DNA from: RHKX01 sp963745755
Lineage (GTDB): Bacteria > Actinomycetota > Thermoleophilia > Solirubrobacterales > 70-9
Reading direction: 5' to 3'
Assembly: GCA_963745755.1 (NCBI GenBank)
Contig: CAVUYP010000001.1
Coordinates: 2,542,001-2,606,000, forward strand
DNA: 64,000 nucleotides
Part shown: one piece after another, positions 16,166-25,353 of the stretch
How positions within the stretch are numbered: the stretch's first letter is position 1
Layout of the letters: each line of letters opens with the position of its first letter
The notes under the pieces: generated by a model
What the model was told of the DNA's origin: nothing
Databases searched by the model: none
The model's input: the letters and a program-made list of their open reading frames with translations, nothing else
Made by a program: the position numbers and the translations under genes

Positions 16166-18478
16166 ATGCGCATCGCCCTCGTCACGCCTTATTCGTGGAC
16201 GTATGAGGGGGGCGTCAACCGGCATACCCAAGCTCTCGCAGAGCATTTGATCGGGAGGGGCAACGAAGTAAGGGTCCTCTCGCCTTGGGATCCGCCGGAC
16301 CGCCTCAGCCGTACGCTTCACCGCGGAGCTGCTCCGCGGGTCCGGCCGATGCCGGACTACCTGACGCCGCTCGGCCGCACCGTCGGCTTCGGCGCCAACG
16401 GCGCCGTCTCGAACCTGAGCGTGTTCCCGGACGCGATCGCAAAGCTGCGGCGCGAGCTCCGCGACGGCGCCTTCGAGGTCGTCCACGTCCAGGAGCCGCC
16501 GGCTCCGACGCTCGGGTGGGACGCCAGCGGCTTCGGCGGCGCGCCCGTAGTCGGCACCTTTCACGCCTATGCGCCGAAGTTTCTCCCCCAGCAACTCGCG
16601 ATCGGCCTCGGGGCACGGCGCCGGTTCAACCAGCTCAGTGCCCGCATCGCGGTCTCCGAGGCCGCCGAGTGGACCGGCCGCCGCTGGTACGGCGGCAACT
16701 ACGAGATCATCCCCAACGGCGTCGACGTCGGCCGATCCGACGTCGCCGGCGACGACGCCGGCGGCGAGGAGCTGCAGCTGCTGTTCGTCGGCCGCCCCGA
16801 GGAGCGCAAGGGCCTGCCGGTCCTGCTGCGGGCGTTCGAGGCGCTCGTCGAGCATGTGCCGGCGCGCCTGGTCGTGGTCGGCACGGGCCGCGACGAGATC
16901 GCCCGCAACCTCGCCGACCCGGAGGCGATCGAGCGGATCGACGCGCTCGGCCCCGTCGACCGCGACCGGCTCTGGGCCGAGCTTGCCGCCGCCGACGTGC
17001 TCTGCGCGCCGTCGCTGTCCGGCGAGAGCTTCGGGATGGTCCTGACCGAGGCGTTCGCGGCGGGGACGCCGGTCGTCGCCTCCGAGATCGCCGGTTACGC
17101 CGACGTCGTCGAGCACGGCGTCGACGGAATCCTGATCCCGCCCGGCGACCCGCAGCGCCTCGCCGAGGAGCTGCAGCGGATGCATGCCGAGCCGCGCCGC
17201 CGGGTCGAGATGGGCACCGCCGCCCGGGCCAGCGCCGAGCGGTTCGCCTGGCCGCGAATCGCGGCCCGCGTCGAGCGGGTCTACGAGCGCGCGATCGACG
17301 TCCCGCAGCCCGCCGACCGGCTCACCCGCATCGCTCAGCGCCACGGCTTCGCGCCGGCCGACGGCCTGCCGCGGGCGCCGGCCGCCCGGATCCCCTCGCC
17401 GGAGCCGATCCCGGTCGACACGAGCTCACGGCGGCGGCGGATCGCCCGTCGCGTCGGCCTCGGCGCCGGCGTCGTGGCCGGCCTCGGCCTGACGTTGCTG
17501 GCGGCTCGCCGGATCGGCTTCGACTCGGTCGTCGAGAGCGCCGTCCGCTCCGACTTCGCCTGGGTCCTGATCGCGACCGGGTTCATGTGCCTGTCGCTGT
17601 TCTTCCGGGCCGGCGCCTGGTATCTGACGGCGCGCTCGGCGCTGCCGGGCGCGCCCCTGCGCCGCCGCGACTTCACCTCGGCGACGATGATCGGCGTCCT
17701 CATGTCGGCGACGCTGCCGGCCCGCCTCGGCGAGCCGGCCCGGGCGATGATCATCGCCCGCCGGATCGGCCGCTTCCGCGAGACGTTCCCGGTCCTGCTC
17801 GGGACCCTCGTCTCCCAGACCGCCTTCAACATCCTCGCCCTGATGCTGCTCGGCGTCGTCATCGTCAGCTCGACCGATCTCTTCCATCGCAGCTCCGAGC
17901 ACCTGTTCCTGGTCAGCCTCGCGCCGGCGATGCTGCTGGTCGCCGTCGTCGCGGCTCCCGCCGTCGTCAGGCGCTCCGGATCGGGCCGGGTCGCCAGGCT
18001 GGCGGCGATGTTGCGCGACGCCCTGGTCCGGGTCCGGACCGGGCTCGCGGTCTTCCGCGATCCCCGCCGGGGCCCGCTCGCCGCTGCCCTGCAGCTGGTC
18101 GCCTGGTCGATCCAGGTCGCCGCCTGCTACGCGCTCGCGGTCGCGATGGGGCTCGACGGCGCGATCGGGATCGGCGGCGCAGCGGCGGTCCTGTTCGCCG
18201 TCAACGTGACCGCCGCGGTTCCGGCCACGCCCTCGAACATCGGCGTCTTCCAGCTGGCCGTGATCAGCGTGCTCTCGACCGGCTACGGGATCGGCGCCGC
18301 CGACGCGCTCGCCTACGGTGTGATCCTGCAGGCCGTTGAGATCGCCACCGCCGTCGGCCTCGGCGTCCCGGCGCTCGTCCGCGAGGGCATGAGCTGGTCC
18401 GACGTCCGCCTCCGCGCCCTCAGCGCTGCGCCGGTCCGGCTGCAGCCGGTTCCCGGAGACGAGCGGATCCGCGCCTAG
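16166..18478 (+). CDS. GT4 glycosyltransferase fused to LPG-synthase-like (YbhN/UPF0104) membrane domain
   Basis: 770 residues in one continuous frame. Residues 1-380 are a GT-B glycosyltransferase of family 4 (MRIALVTPYSWTYEGGVNRH, the donor region VGRPEERKGLPVLLRAF, and the EX7E motif in SGESFGMVLTEAFAAGTPVV), closest in style to PimA/PimB mannosyltransferases. A Pro/Arg-rich linker (380-430) joins a C-terminal domain of 7-8 helices resembling the lysylphosphatidylglycerol synthase membrane domain (flippase-like), with ATLPARLGEPARAMIIAR and TAAVPATPSNIGVFQ. A plausible role is making and moving a glycolipid across the membrane (inference). The start has no clear ribosome binding site, and the first 100 bases are relatively AT-rich. 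Confidence 0.88.
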   Translation: MRIALVTPYSWTYEGGVNRHTQALAEHLIGRGNEVRVLSPWDPPDRLSRTLHRGAAPRVRPMPDYLTPLGRTVGFGANGAVSNLSVFPDAIAKLRRELRDGAFEVVHVQEPPAPTLGWDASGFGGAPVVGTFHAYAPKFLPQQLAIGLGARRRFNQLSARIAVSEAAEWTGRRWYGGNYEIIPNGVDVGRSDVAGDDAGGEELQLLFVGRPEERKGLPVLLRAFEALVEHVPARLVVVGTGRDEIARNLADPEAIERIDALGPVDRDRLWAELAAADVLCAPSLSGESFGMVLTEAFAAGTPVVASEIAGYADVVEHGVDGILIPPGDPQRLAEELQRMHAEPRRRVEMGTAARASAERFAWPRIAARVERVYERAIDVPQPADRLTRIAQRHGFAPADGLPRAPAARIPSPEPIPVDTSSRRRRIARRVGLGAGVVAGLGLTLLAARRIGFDSVVESAVRSDFAWVLIATGFMCLSLFFRAGAWYLTARSALPGAPLRRRDFTSATMIGVLMSATLPARLGEPARAMIIARRIGRFRETFPVLLGTLVSQTAFNILALMLLGVVIVSSTDLFHRSSEHLFLVSLAPAMLLVAVVAAPAVVRRSGSGRVARLAAMLRDALVRVRTGLAVFRDPRRGPLAAALQLVAWSIQVAACYALAVAMGLDGAIGIGGAAAVLFAVNVTAAVPATPSNIGVFQLAVISVLSTGYGIGAADALAYGVILQAVEIATAVGLGVPALVREGMSWSDVRLRALSAAPVRLQPVPGDERIRA

Positions 18479-18525
18479 CCATCGTCGGCCGTGGCCCGGC
18501 TCTCGCCGCCGCCGCTATCCTTGAG

Positions 18526-18630
18526 CCTCGCCATCAAGAGCGGCTGAGGGACCCGGCCCTCGGAAGCCGCCGCAACCGGTACGGCCAAGGATCGGAAGTG
18601 CACGGTGCGACAGCCGGGACCGATGGAGGT
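18526..18630 (+). ncRNA. S-box-class SAM riboswitch upstream of metH
   Basis: The stretch matches the SAM-I clan core: AAGAGCGGC, GAGGGA, GGCCC, GAAGCCGC, GCAACC and GGTGCGACAGCC occur in the right order. P1 can form from CCT(cg)CCATC (18526-18535) with GATGGAGG (18622-18629); P2 pairs GCGGC with GCCGC around a kink-turn-like TGAGGGA. P4 is missing or minimal, pointing to a SAM-I/IV variant rather than classic SAM-I. The 3' strand of P1 contains the metH ribosome binding site GGAGGTGA, so SAM binding should hide it and block translation of methionine synthase (inference). Confidence 0.82.
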
Positions 18631-18640
18631 GACCTCCCGA

Positions 18641-21600
18641 ATGAGCCAACCGGAACGCGACATCCTCGCCGCCGCCCGCGAGCGGATCATCGTCTACGAC
18701 GGTGGCATGGGGGCGACCCTGGAGCGCTTCGAGCTGTCCGCGGACGACTACGGCGGACTGCCCGGCAAGTGCCATGAGGCGCTCGTGCTGCATCGCCCCG
18801 ACGTGATCGCCGGCGTCCACGAGGCGATGCTGGCCGCCGGCGCCGAGGTCGTCGAGACCGACTCCTTCCAGGGCTCGCGGCTGAAGCTCGACGAGTGGGG
18901 CCTCGCCGAGCGGACGGTCGAGATCAACCGCCGCGCCGCCGAGATCGCCCGCGAGGCGGCCGGGCCGGAGCGGTTCGTGGCCGGCTCGATCGGCCCGACC
19001 GGCTTCCTGCCCGCCAGCGACGACCCGACGCTCGGCGACATCGGCTTCGCCGAGCTCGCCGCCGTCTTCGACGAACAGGCCGGAGCGCTGGTCGACGGCG
19101 GTGCCGACCTGCTGATCATCGAGACCGCCCAGGACATCCTCGAGGTCCGGGCGGCGATCGTCGGCGCCCGCGAGGCGTTCGCGCGGGTCGGGCGCACCGT
19201 CCCGATCCAGGTCTCGGTGTCGCTGCTGCCGAACGGCGGCAAGATGCTGCTCGGCACCGACATCGAGGCGGTGCTGACGATCGTCGCTGGGATGAGGGCC
19301 GACATCGTCGGCCTCAACTGCTCGACCGGCCCCGAGGACATGCGCGATGCGATCCGCTACCTCGGCGAGGCGTCGCCGCTGCCGGTCCACTGCATCCCCA
19401 ACGCCGGGCTGCCGATCCAGGGCCCCGACGGCGAGACTATCTTCCCGGAGGGCCCCGAGCAGATCGCCAAGGCGCTCGGCGAGTTCGTCGAGCGTCACGG
19501 CGTCGCGATCGTCGGTGGTTGCTGCGGCACGACTCCCGAACACATCGCCGCGATCGCCGAGCGCGTTCGCGGGCTGACGCCGACGCCCCGCCCCGAGCCG
19601 GGGCCGCCGCGCTTAGCCAGCATGATGACGGCCTATGACCTCGTCCAGGAGCCGGCGCCGACTGTGGTCGGCGAGCGGGTCAACTCACAGGGCTCGCGGA
19701 AGGCCAAGGAGCTGCTGCTCGCCGACGACTACGACGGGCTCGTCCAGATCGCCGAGGAACAGGTCGAGGGCGGCGCTCACCTGCTCGACGTCTGCGTCGC
19801 GCTGACCGAGCGGCAGGACGAGGACGTGCAGATGAGCGAGACCGTCAGCCGGATCTCGCTCAGCCAGCCGGCGCCGATCCAGGTCGACTCGACCGAGCCC
19901 GAGGTGATTCAGGCGGCGCTCGAGCGGATCCCCGGCCGGGCGATCGTCAACTCGACCAACCTCGAGGCGGGCCGCGACAAGCTCGACCGGATCGTGCCGC
20001 TCGCGATCCGCCACGGGGCGGCGCTGATCGCGCTGACGATCGATCCCGACGGGATGGCGAAGACCGCCGACCGCAAGGTCGAGGTCGCCAGCGAGATCCA
20101 TCGCCTCGCCTGCGAGGAGCACGGACTCGATCCCGAGCTGCTGATCTTCGACGCGCTCACGTTCACGCTGACCACCGGCGACGAGGAGTGGCGCCCGTCC
20201 GCGGTCGAGACGATCGAGGGCATCCGCCGGATCAAGGCCGAGCTCCCCGGAGTGAAGACCTCGCTGGGCGTCTCCAACGTCTCGTTCGGCATCTCGCCGC
20301 CGGCCCGGGCCGTCCTCAACTCGGCGTTCCTGCACCACTGCGTCGAGGCCGGCCTCGACCTGGCGATGGTCAACCCGAACCAGATCACGCCGTACGGGGA
20401 GATACCCGCCGAGGAGCGGGCGCTCGCCGACGATCTCGTCTTCAACCGCTCCGAGGATGCGCTCGAGCGGTTCATCGAGCATTTCGAGAGCAAGGGTCCC
20501 GAGGACGAGGCTGCCGCCGCCGGCGACCCGACCGAGGGGATGGAGCCCGAGGAGGCGCTCCACTTCCACATCCTCCGCCGCAAGAAGGACGGCGTCGAGG
20601 AATGGATCGATCGGTCGGTCGAGAAGATCGGCGCGGTCCCGACCCTGAACACGGTGCTGCTGCCGGCGATGAAGGAGGTCGGCGACAAGTTCGGGGCCGG
20701 CGAGCTGATCCTGCCGTTCGTCCTTCAGTCGGCCGAGGTGATGAAGCGCGCGGTCGGGCGACTCGAGGGCTACCTCGACCGGATCGAGGGTCACACCAAG
20801 GGCACGGTCGTGATCGCGACCGTGTTCGGCGACGTCCACGACATCGGCAAGTCGCTCGTCAACACGATCCTCACCAACAACGGCTACACCGTCGTCGACC
20901 TCGGCAAGCAGGTCCCGATCGATCGGATCATCGACGCCGCCGTCGAACACGAGGCCGACGCGATCGGCCTCTCGGCGCTGCTCGTCTCGACCTCGAAGCA
21001 GATGCCGGCCTGCATCCAGGAGCTCCATCAGCGTGGCCTCGGGTTCCCGGTCCTGATCGGCGGCGCCGCGATCAACCGCGACTTCGGCCGCCGTGCCCTC
21101 TATCCGAACGGCCGCGAGTCGGCGGACGTTTACGAGCCCGGCGTCTTCTACTGCAAGGATGCGTTCGCGGGCCTCGACACCGTCGACGCCCTGATCGACG
21201 CCGAGGCGCGCAGCGCCCTCGTCGCGAAGATCCGCGAAGAGGCCCAGGCGCTGCGCGAGAAGCCGGTCGTCGTCGACGATGCGCCGCCGACGACCGACGA
21301 CTCGGTCCGTTCCGCGGTCAGCACGACGACGCCGATCCCGAAACTCCCCGCCTACGGGGTCAGTGACGTCGCGATCGATCTCGACGAGGTCTTCCCCTAC
21401 CTGGATCGCCACGTCCTCTTCAAGCTCCACTGGGGCGGCCGCGGAGTCAAGGGCGAGGCCTGGCGGAAGATCGTCGAGGGCGACGGCGACGACGAGGGCT
21501 TCGCGGCCCGGCTCGAGCGCATGTGGGCCGAGCAGGACTACCTGGAGCCGAAGGCGCGGATCGGCTACTTCCCCTGCAACGCCGACGGCAACGAGCTGAT

Positions 21601-22237
21601 CGTCTTCGACCCCGCCGACCCCGACCGCGAGCTCGAGCGGCTCGGCTTCCCGCGGCAGCCGCGGCACGACCGGATCTGCCTCGCGGACTTCTTCCGGCCG
21701 GTCGACTCCGGCGAGCGTGACGTCGTCGTCCTCCAGGGCGTCACCGTCGGCCCCGAGGTGACCCGACGGATCGAGCAGCTCGAGCGCGACGGCGAGTTCG
21801 CCGAGCAGCTCTACGTTCACGGTCTCGGCGTCCAGTCGGCTGAGGGCCTCGCCGAGTGGCTGCATGCACATGCCCGCGCCGAGCTCGGCATCGGTCCGGC
21901 GCAGGGGCGGCGTTACTCGTGGGGCTATCCGGCCTGCCCGGAGCAGTCCGAGCACGAGAAGGTCTGGCGGCTGCTCGGGCTCGACGAGATCGGCATGACG
22001 CTCTCGACCGGCTGGGCGGTCGAGCCCGAGCAGTCGACGGTGGCGATCATCGCCCATCATCCGCAGGCCGTCTACTTCGGGATGAAGTCCGGCTTCGTGC
22101 CCGACGAGCCGAAGCCCGACGAGCTGATCGCCGGCACCGATCGCGGCGGCGAGCTGCCTCCCGACGAGGACCTCGGCGACGACGGCACCATCGACTCCGA
22201 GGTCGACGAGCCGGCCGCCGACGCGGCCTCCGCCTGA
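18641..22237 (+). CDS. metH: Cobalamin-dependent methionine synthase
   Basis: Full-length MetH of 1198 residues, transferring a methyl group from methyltetrahydrofolate to homocysteine through cobalamin. Domains in order: homocysteine/zinc-binding barrel (1-310, GGMGAT near the start and zinc cysteines in GGCCGTTPEH near 290), pterin-binding barrel (340-630), cobalamin module with DVHDIGKSLV near 730 supplying the axial histidine, and the AdoMet reactivation domain (910-1170) with RRYSWGYPACPEQSEH. A disordered acidic tail ends the protein. ATG 18641 is chosen because GGAGGTGA lies 8 bases upstream; an in-frame GTG at 18605 lies within the riboswitch. Regulation by SAM is indicated by the preceding element. 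Confidence 0.96.
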   Translation: MSQPERDILAAARERIIVYDGGMGATLERFELSADDYGGLPGKCHEALVLHRPDVIAGVHEAMLAAGAEVVETDSFQGSRLKLDEWGLAERTVEINRRAAEIAREAAGPERFVAGSIGPTGFLPASDDPTLGDIGFAELAAVFDEQAGALVDGGADLLIIETAQDILEVRAAIVGAREAFARVGRTVPIQVSVSLLPNGGKMLLGTDIEAVLTIVAGMRADIVGLNCSTGPEDMRDAIRYLGEASPLPVHCIPNAGLPIQGPDGETIFPEGPEQIAKALGEFVERHGVAIVGGCCGTTPEHIAAIAERVRGLTPTPRPEPGPPRLASMMTAYDLVQEPAPTVVGERVNSQGSRKAKELLLADDYDGLVQIAEEQVEGGAHLLDVCVALTERQDEDVQMSETVSRISLSQPAPIQVDSTEPEVIQAALERIPGRAIVNSTNLEAGRDKLDRIVPLAIRHGAALIALTIDPDGMAKTADRKVEVASEIHRLACEEHGLDPELLIFDALTFTLTTGDEEWRPSAVETIEGIRRIKAELPGVKTSLGVSNVSFGISPPARAVLNSAFLHHCVEAGLDLAMVNPNQITPYGEIPAEERALADDLVFNRSEDALERFIEHFESKGPEDEAAAAGDPTEGMEPEEALHFHILRRKKDGVEEWIDRSVEKIGAVPTLNTVLLPAMKEVGDKFGAGELILPFVLQSAEVMKRAVGRLEGYLDRIEGHTKGTVVIATVFGDVHDIGKSLVNTILTNNGYTVVDLGKQVPIDRIIDAAVEHEADAIGLSALLVSTSKQMPACIQELHQRGLGFPVLIGGAAINRDFGRRALYPNGRESADVYEPGVFYCKDAFAGLDTVDALIDAEARSALVAKIREEAQALREKPVVVDDAPPTTDDSVRSAVSTTTPIPKLPAYGVSDVAIDLDEVFPYLDRHVLFKLHWGGRGVKGEAWRKIVEGDGDDEGFAARLERMWAEQDYLEPKARIGYFPCNADGNELIVFDPADPDRELERLGFPRQPRHDRICLADFFRPVDSGERDVVVLQGVTVGPEVTRRIEQLERDGEFAEQLYVHGLGVQSAEGLAEWLHAHARAELGIGPAQGRRYSWGYPACPEQSEHEKVWRLLGLDEIGMTLSTGWAVEPEQSTVAIIAHHPQAVYFGMKSGFVPDEPKPDELIAGTDRGGELPPDEDLGDDGTIDSEVDEPAADAASA

Positions 22238-22242
22238 ACCGC

Positions 22243-23127
22243 TCAGTCGGGCGCGTACTCGAGGTTGCCGGGGAAGCCGAGCAGCAGCTCGGCGAGCAGG
22301 TCGGGCACCTCGACCTGCGGGCAGTGGCCGCAGTTGGGAATCACCTCGATGTCGGAGTAGTCGACGGTCCGCAGCACCCGCTCGGCGCCGGTCGTGAAGA
22401 CCATCCGGTCCCGTTCGCCCCAGATCAGCAGCAGCGGGCAGTCGATCCGCTGCAGTTCGAACGGGTCGCTGAGCTCGGGGAGCAGCCGGCGCCCCGTGTC
22501 GAGCACTCCCATGCTCTGCGCGAACGACGCCAGGTGGCTGGCGAACGACTCGACGACGCCGGGGTCGGCGGTGCCGGGGTCGGCAAAGGCGAGGCTCCGG
22601 TAGACGCGTCCGACGATCGGCTTGACGATGCGGTCCGGCACCGGGACCGGCGAGAGTCGCAGGATCCGGACGAGCCACTCGCGCTCGATCGCCGAGAACC
22701 AGCCGGCCATGTGCAGGCCGGCGGGGGCGATCGGGACGATTCCCGCGACCGGAAGGTCGTCACGCTCGGCGGCCCGCAGCGCCAGCGCGCCCCCGAGCGA
22801 GTTGCCGACGACGTATGCGCTGCCGTCGTGGCGCTCGCCGAGCTCACGCAGGGCCGCATCGACCATCGCATCCCACTGCGGCATCAGCAGCTCGGCCGGG
22901 TCGAGCGGGTCGGCGGCGCCGAATCCACGGAGGTCGATCGCCGTCGCGGCGCGGCCGGCGGCGGCGAAGCGCTCGAGCATCGCCCGCCAGGTGTCGGCGC
23001 TGTCGGCGTAGCCGTGCAGCAGCAGCAGCGGCGGCCCCTCGCCGGCGACGGCAAGAACCCGGGTCTCGACGCCGGCCAGCTGCTTGCGGCGTTCGATTAG
23101 GCTGGCTGCAGGTTGGGTAGGAGTCAT
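22243..23127 (-). CDS. Alpha/beta hydrolase
   Basis: 294-residue alpha/beta-hydrolase-fold enzyme. The oxyanion HGYADSADTW segment, nucleophile elbow GNSLGG, acid residue in LIWGERDRMV and catalytic His in PNCGHCPQVEVP are all present, so it should be an active esterase or C-C hydrolase. A cap region with several tryptophans (WFSAIEREWLVR) lies between strands. ATG 23127 is preferred over an upstream ATG at 23163. It converges with metH, 5 bases between stops. Substrate not predictable. Confidence 0.85.
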   Translation of the reverse strand: MTPTQPAASLIERRKQLAGVETRVLAVAGEGPPLLLLHGYADSADTWRAMLERFAAAGRAATAIDLRGFGAADPLDPAELLMPQWDAMVDAALRELGERHDGSAYVVGNSLGGALALRAAERDDLPVAGIVPIAPAGLHMAGWFSAIEREWLVRILRLSPVPVPDRIVKPIVGRVYRSLAFADPGTADPGVVESFASHLASFAQSMGVLDTGRRLLPELSDPFELQRIDCPLLLIWGERDRMVFTTGAERVLRTVDYSDIEVIPNCGHCPQVEVPDLLAELLLGFPGNLEYAPD

Positions 23128-23197
23128 CCGCACCCGATTTCTACCGCCCTCCGCCGATGGCATCGGCTCGAGCGGCCCGACGACAAGGAGCAGCCAA

Positions 23198-23701
23198 GTG
23201 TCAGAAGTTTCGCGAGGGATCCTCTCCGACGACAGCAGCGCCGACCGCGAGAAGCTGGTCGCGATGCTCGAGAAGGCGTACTGGATGGAGATCGAGACGG
23301 TGATGAGCTACGTCGCCAACTCGGTCAACCCGGACGGCGTCCGCGCCCAGGAGATCAAGCAGTCGCTGGCCGAGGACATCACCGAGGAGCTCGGTCACGC
23401 GCAGCAGTTCGCGGCCCGGATCAAGGAGCTGTACGGCGTCGTCCCCGGCTCCAGCCAGTTCAGCGCCGTGCAGGACTACCTGCAGCCGCCGAGCGAGCAG
23501 ACCGACATCCCGCACGTCATCCGCGGCGTCATCGCGGCCGAGGCCGGCGCGATCTCCTACTACAACGAGATCCGCGAGTACGCGGGCGAGGTCGACCCGG
23601 TCACCGAGGACATGATCATCGCGATCCTCCGCGACGAGCAGGGCCACATGCGCGAGTTCGAGGGATTTCTGCGCGAGTACGAGGCGGAGGGACTCGCCTA
23701 G
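23198..23701 (+). CDS. Ferritin-like domain protein (bacterioferritin/Dps-like)
   Basis: 167 residues of four-helix-bundle type. Carboxylate/histidine ligand motifs typical of ferritin-like di-iron proteins occur in each helix: EIETVMSY, EELGHAQQF, EAGAISYY and DEQGHMREFE. It may store iron or detoxify peroxide; the spacing fits the DUF892/bacterioferritin-like group more than classic ferritin. GTG 23198 follows AAGGAG. Divergent from the hydrolase gene. A ribosome- and operon-independent unit is likely because AT-rich promoter-like DNA follows. Confidence 0.8.
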   Translation: MSEVSRGILSDDSSADREKLVAMLEKAYWMEIETVMSYVANSVNPDGVRAQEIKQSLAEDITEELGHAQQFAARIKELYGVVPGSSQFSAVQDYLQPPSEQTDIPHVIRGVIAAEAGAISYYNEIREYAGEVDPVTEDMIIAILRDEQGHMREFEGFLREYEAEGLA

Positions 23702-23743
23702 GGTCCCCGATCGCGGCCGGCCCGGCGGGGCTTGCCCGAAATC

Positions 23744-23759
23744 TGTGACCGATGTCACG
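23744..23759. promoter_or_regulatory. CRP/FNR-family-like site
   Basis: TGTGACCGATGTCACG matches the CRP-type pattern TGTGA-N6-TCACA with one mismatch; the core GTGAC-CGAT-GTCAC is a perfect inverted repeat. It sits about 60 bp upstream of a small gene within a locally AT-rich stretch (23760-23815) that should hold its promoter. Confidence 0.5.
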
Positions 23760-23817
23760 GAGGAATGCGATTTAGATTGCAAATTTACGGTTAGCATCCG
23801 CTAATGTGATTGAGCAG

Positions 23818-24024
23818 ATGGCAGCACACGCGACAACCACGCCCGATATCGCCGAAATCACGGGAAGCGCGCAGGTGCTGGAGCTTGCCGACGGCACCCG
23901 CCTGGTTCCCGAGGGTGAAGCGAAGCCGGCCCGCCTCGATGGCGACCGCGATCACGTCTTCACACTCGCCGACGTCCAGCGCAAGGGCGCCGAGCCCTTC
24001 GCCGGCTACGTCCGGCTCGGCTAG
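23818..24024 (+). CDS. Small hypothetical protein (68 residues)
   Basis: ORF MAAHATTTPDIAEITG to AGYVRLG; a GTG at 23806 would add four residues. It has acidic and polar character with a short beta-rich core (VLELADGTRLVP, then DHVFTLADVQRKGAEPF). No membrane segment, signal peptide or known motif is seen. The AT-rich upstream region with a CRP-like site argues that it is expressed. Function unknown. Confidence 0.5.
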   Translation: MAAHATTTPDIAEITGSAQVLELADGTRLVPEGEAKPARLDGDRDHVFTLADVQRKGAEPFAGYVRLG

Positions 24025-24075
24025 CCACCGGCCCCGCGACGACCGTTCGCGGCCGGCCCGGGCCGGACCGTCGGC

Positions 24076-25332
24076 CTAACCGCGCTTGCGCGGGTCGAGC
24101 CGGTAGACGTCGCCGCGCAGCGAGGTGGCATAGACGCGTCCCTTGCGCCCGCTCGTGATCGAGCTCAGCTGGGTCACTCGGGCCCGAGGCCGCGATCGCC
24201 GCTCGCCACGCCCCCGCCGGCGGGGGGGACGAGGCTCTGCAGCCCGCCGGTGCAGAAATCCGAGTACAGGTAGCGACCGTAGAGGCTCTTCAGCCGCCGG
24301 TCCTTGACCACCGGGCCGCCGGTGATCGCGCAACCGCTGTAGCGACCCTCGGAATTGCTGTCGTGCGGGTAGGCGAAGATCGGGAACGTCGTCCCGGCGA
24401 TCGCCGGCGTCCCACAGGGATCGGCGGCGAATCCCTCGTAGGCGTCCCAGCCGAAGTTCGCCCCCTTGGCGGCCTTCACGGTCGTGTAGTCGATCTCCTC
24501 CCAGGCGCTCTGGCCGACGTCGCCGATCGCGATCCGCTTGCCGTCGAACGAGAATCGATAGGGGTTGCGCAACCCGTAGGAGTAGATCTCGTCGGCGCCG
24601 CGACGGCCCACGAACGGGTTGCCGCGGGGGACGGTGTAGCCGCCGTTCGCGCGCGGGTCGATCCGCAGCAGCTTGCCGAGCAGCGAGCTCGATGTTCTGC
24701 GCGTTGCCGGGCGAATCGCAGGCGCCGCCGCCGTCGCCGGGCGCCAGCCACATGTGGCCGCCCGGTCCGAAGCTCACCTGGCCGCCGTTGTGGTTCGGCG
24801 CGGCCGCGTGAGGGATCGAGATCACGACCCGCCCGCTCTTTGCATTGACCACCCGCTTGCCGCGCCGGCGCCGGAAGCGCTCGACGGTCACCGCTCCGTC
24901 GCCGGCCGTGTAGTAGGCGTAGAACCGCCGGTTCGAGGTGTAATCGGGATCGAAGGCGATCGACAGCAGCCCCTGCTCGGAGAAGTCCGAGTTGATCCGG
25001 CCCTGGATGTCGAGGAAGGGCCTGCGCTGGAGCCGTCGGCCGCGCAGGACCCGCACGGTGCCGCGGCGCTCGACCACGAACAGGAGCTTGCGGTTCGCCT
25101 TGCCGGGGGCGGTCGCCGAGTAGACCGGTTGGTCGAATTCGCCGAGCGTGGTCAGCTTGACGCCGCCGGATCCGTCGCCGACCGGCGGCGCGGCGTTCGC
25201 CGGCGGGGCGGTGCCGGCGAGCGCGAGTACGGCCACCAGTGCGCAGAGCGCGAATGCTCCGATCCCGCGCAGAACCGAGTGGCGCCTCGTCGGGGCGAGG
25301 CCGGAGAAGGGGTGGGGGCCGCTCACCGGCAC
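24076..25332 (-). CDS. PQQ-type glucose/sorbosone dehydrogenase paralogue 1, exported, frameshifted
   Basis: Six-bladed beta-propeller of the soluble glucose/sorbosone dehydrogenase (Yli/GSDH) family, expected outside the membrane oxidising a sugar aldehyde with PQQ. A basic N-terminus plus hydrophobic core ending NAAPP is a signal peptide. Family motifs: EQGLLSIAFDPDY, PNHNGGQVSFGPGGHMWLA, GDGGGACDSPGN, EIYSYGLRNPYRFSFD and GWDAYEG. Two frame breaks: an inserted base near 24689 (restoring ESLLGKLLRIDP) and, near 24180, an apparent missing G (GAGTGACC for GAGGTGACC). GTG 25332 and GTG 25326 are both possible starts. Its neighbour is a paralogue. Confidence 0.8.
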   Translation of the reverse strand: MPVSGPHPFSGLAPTRRHSVLRGIGAFALCALVAVLALAGTAPPANAAPPVGDGSGGVKLTTLGEFDQPVYSATAPGKANRKLLFVVERRGTVRVLRGRRLQRRPFLDIQGRINSDFSEQGLLSIAFDPDYTSNRRFYAYYTAGDGAVTVERFRRRRGKRVVNAKSGRVVISIPHAAAPNHNGGQVSFGPGGHMWLAPGDGGGACDSPGNAQNIELAARQAAADRPARERRLHRPPRQPVRGPSRRRRDLLLRVAQPLSILVRRQADRDRRRRPERLGGDRLHDREGRQGGELRLGRLRGIRRRSLWDAGDRRDDVPDLRLPARQQFRGSLQRLRDHRRPGGQGPAAEEPLRSLPVLGFLHRRAAEPRPPRRRGRGERRSRPRARVTQLSSITSGRKGRVYATSLRGDVYRLDPRKRG

Positions 25333-25353
25333 AACGCTACCCGGGTGAGTCCG

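Noticed and set aside
19685..22678. Open frame of 997 codons on the minus strand
   Set aside because: Entirely antisense to metH and running into the hydrolase; composition of a shadow frame.
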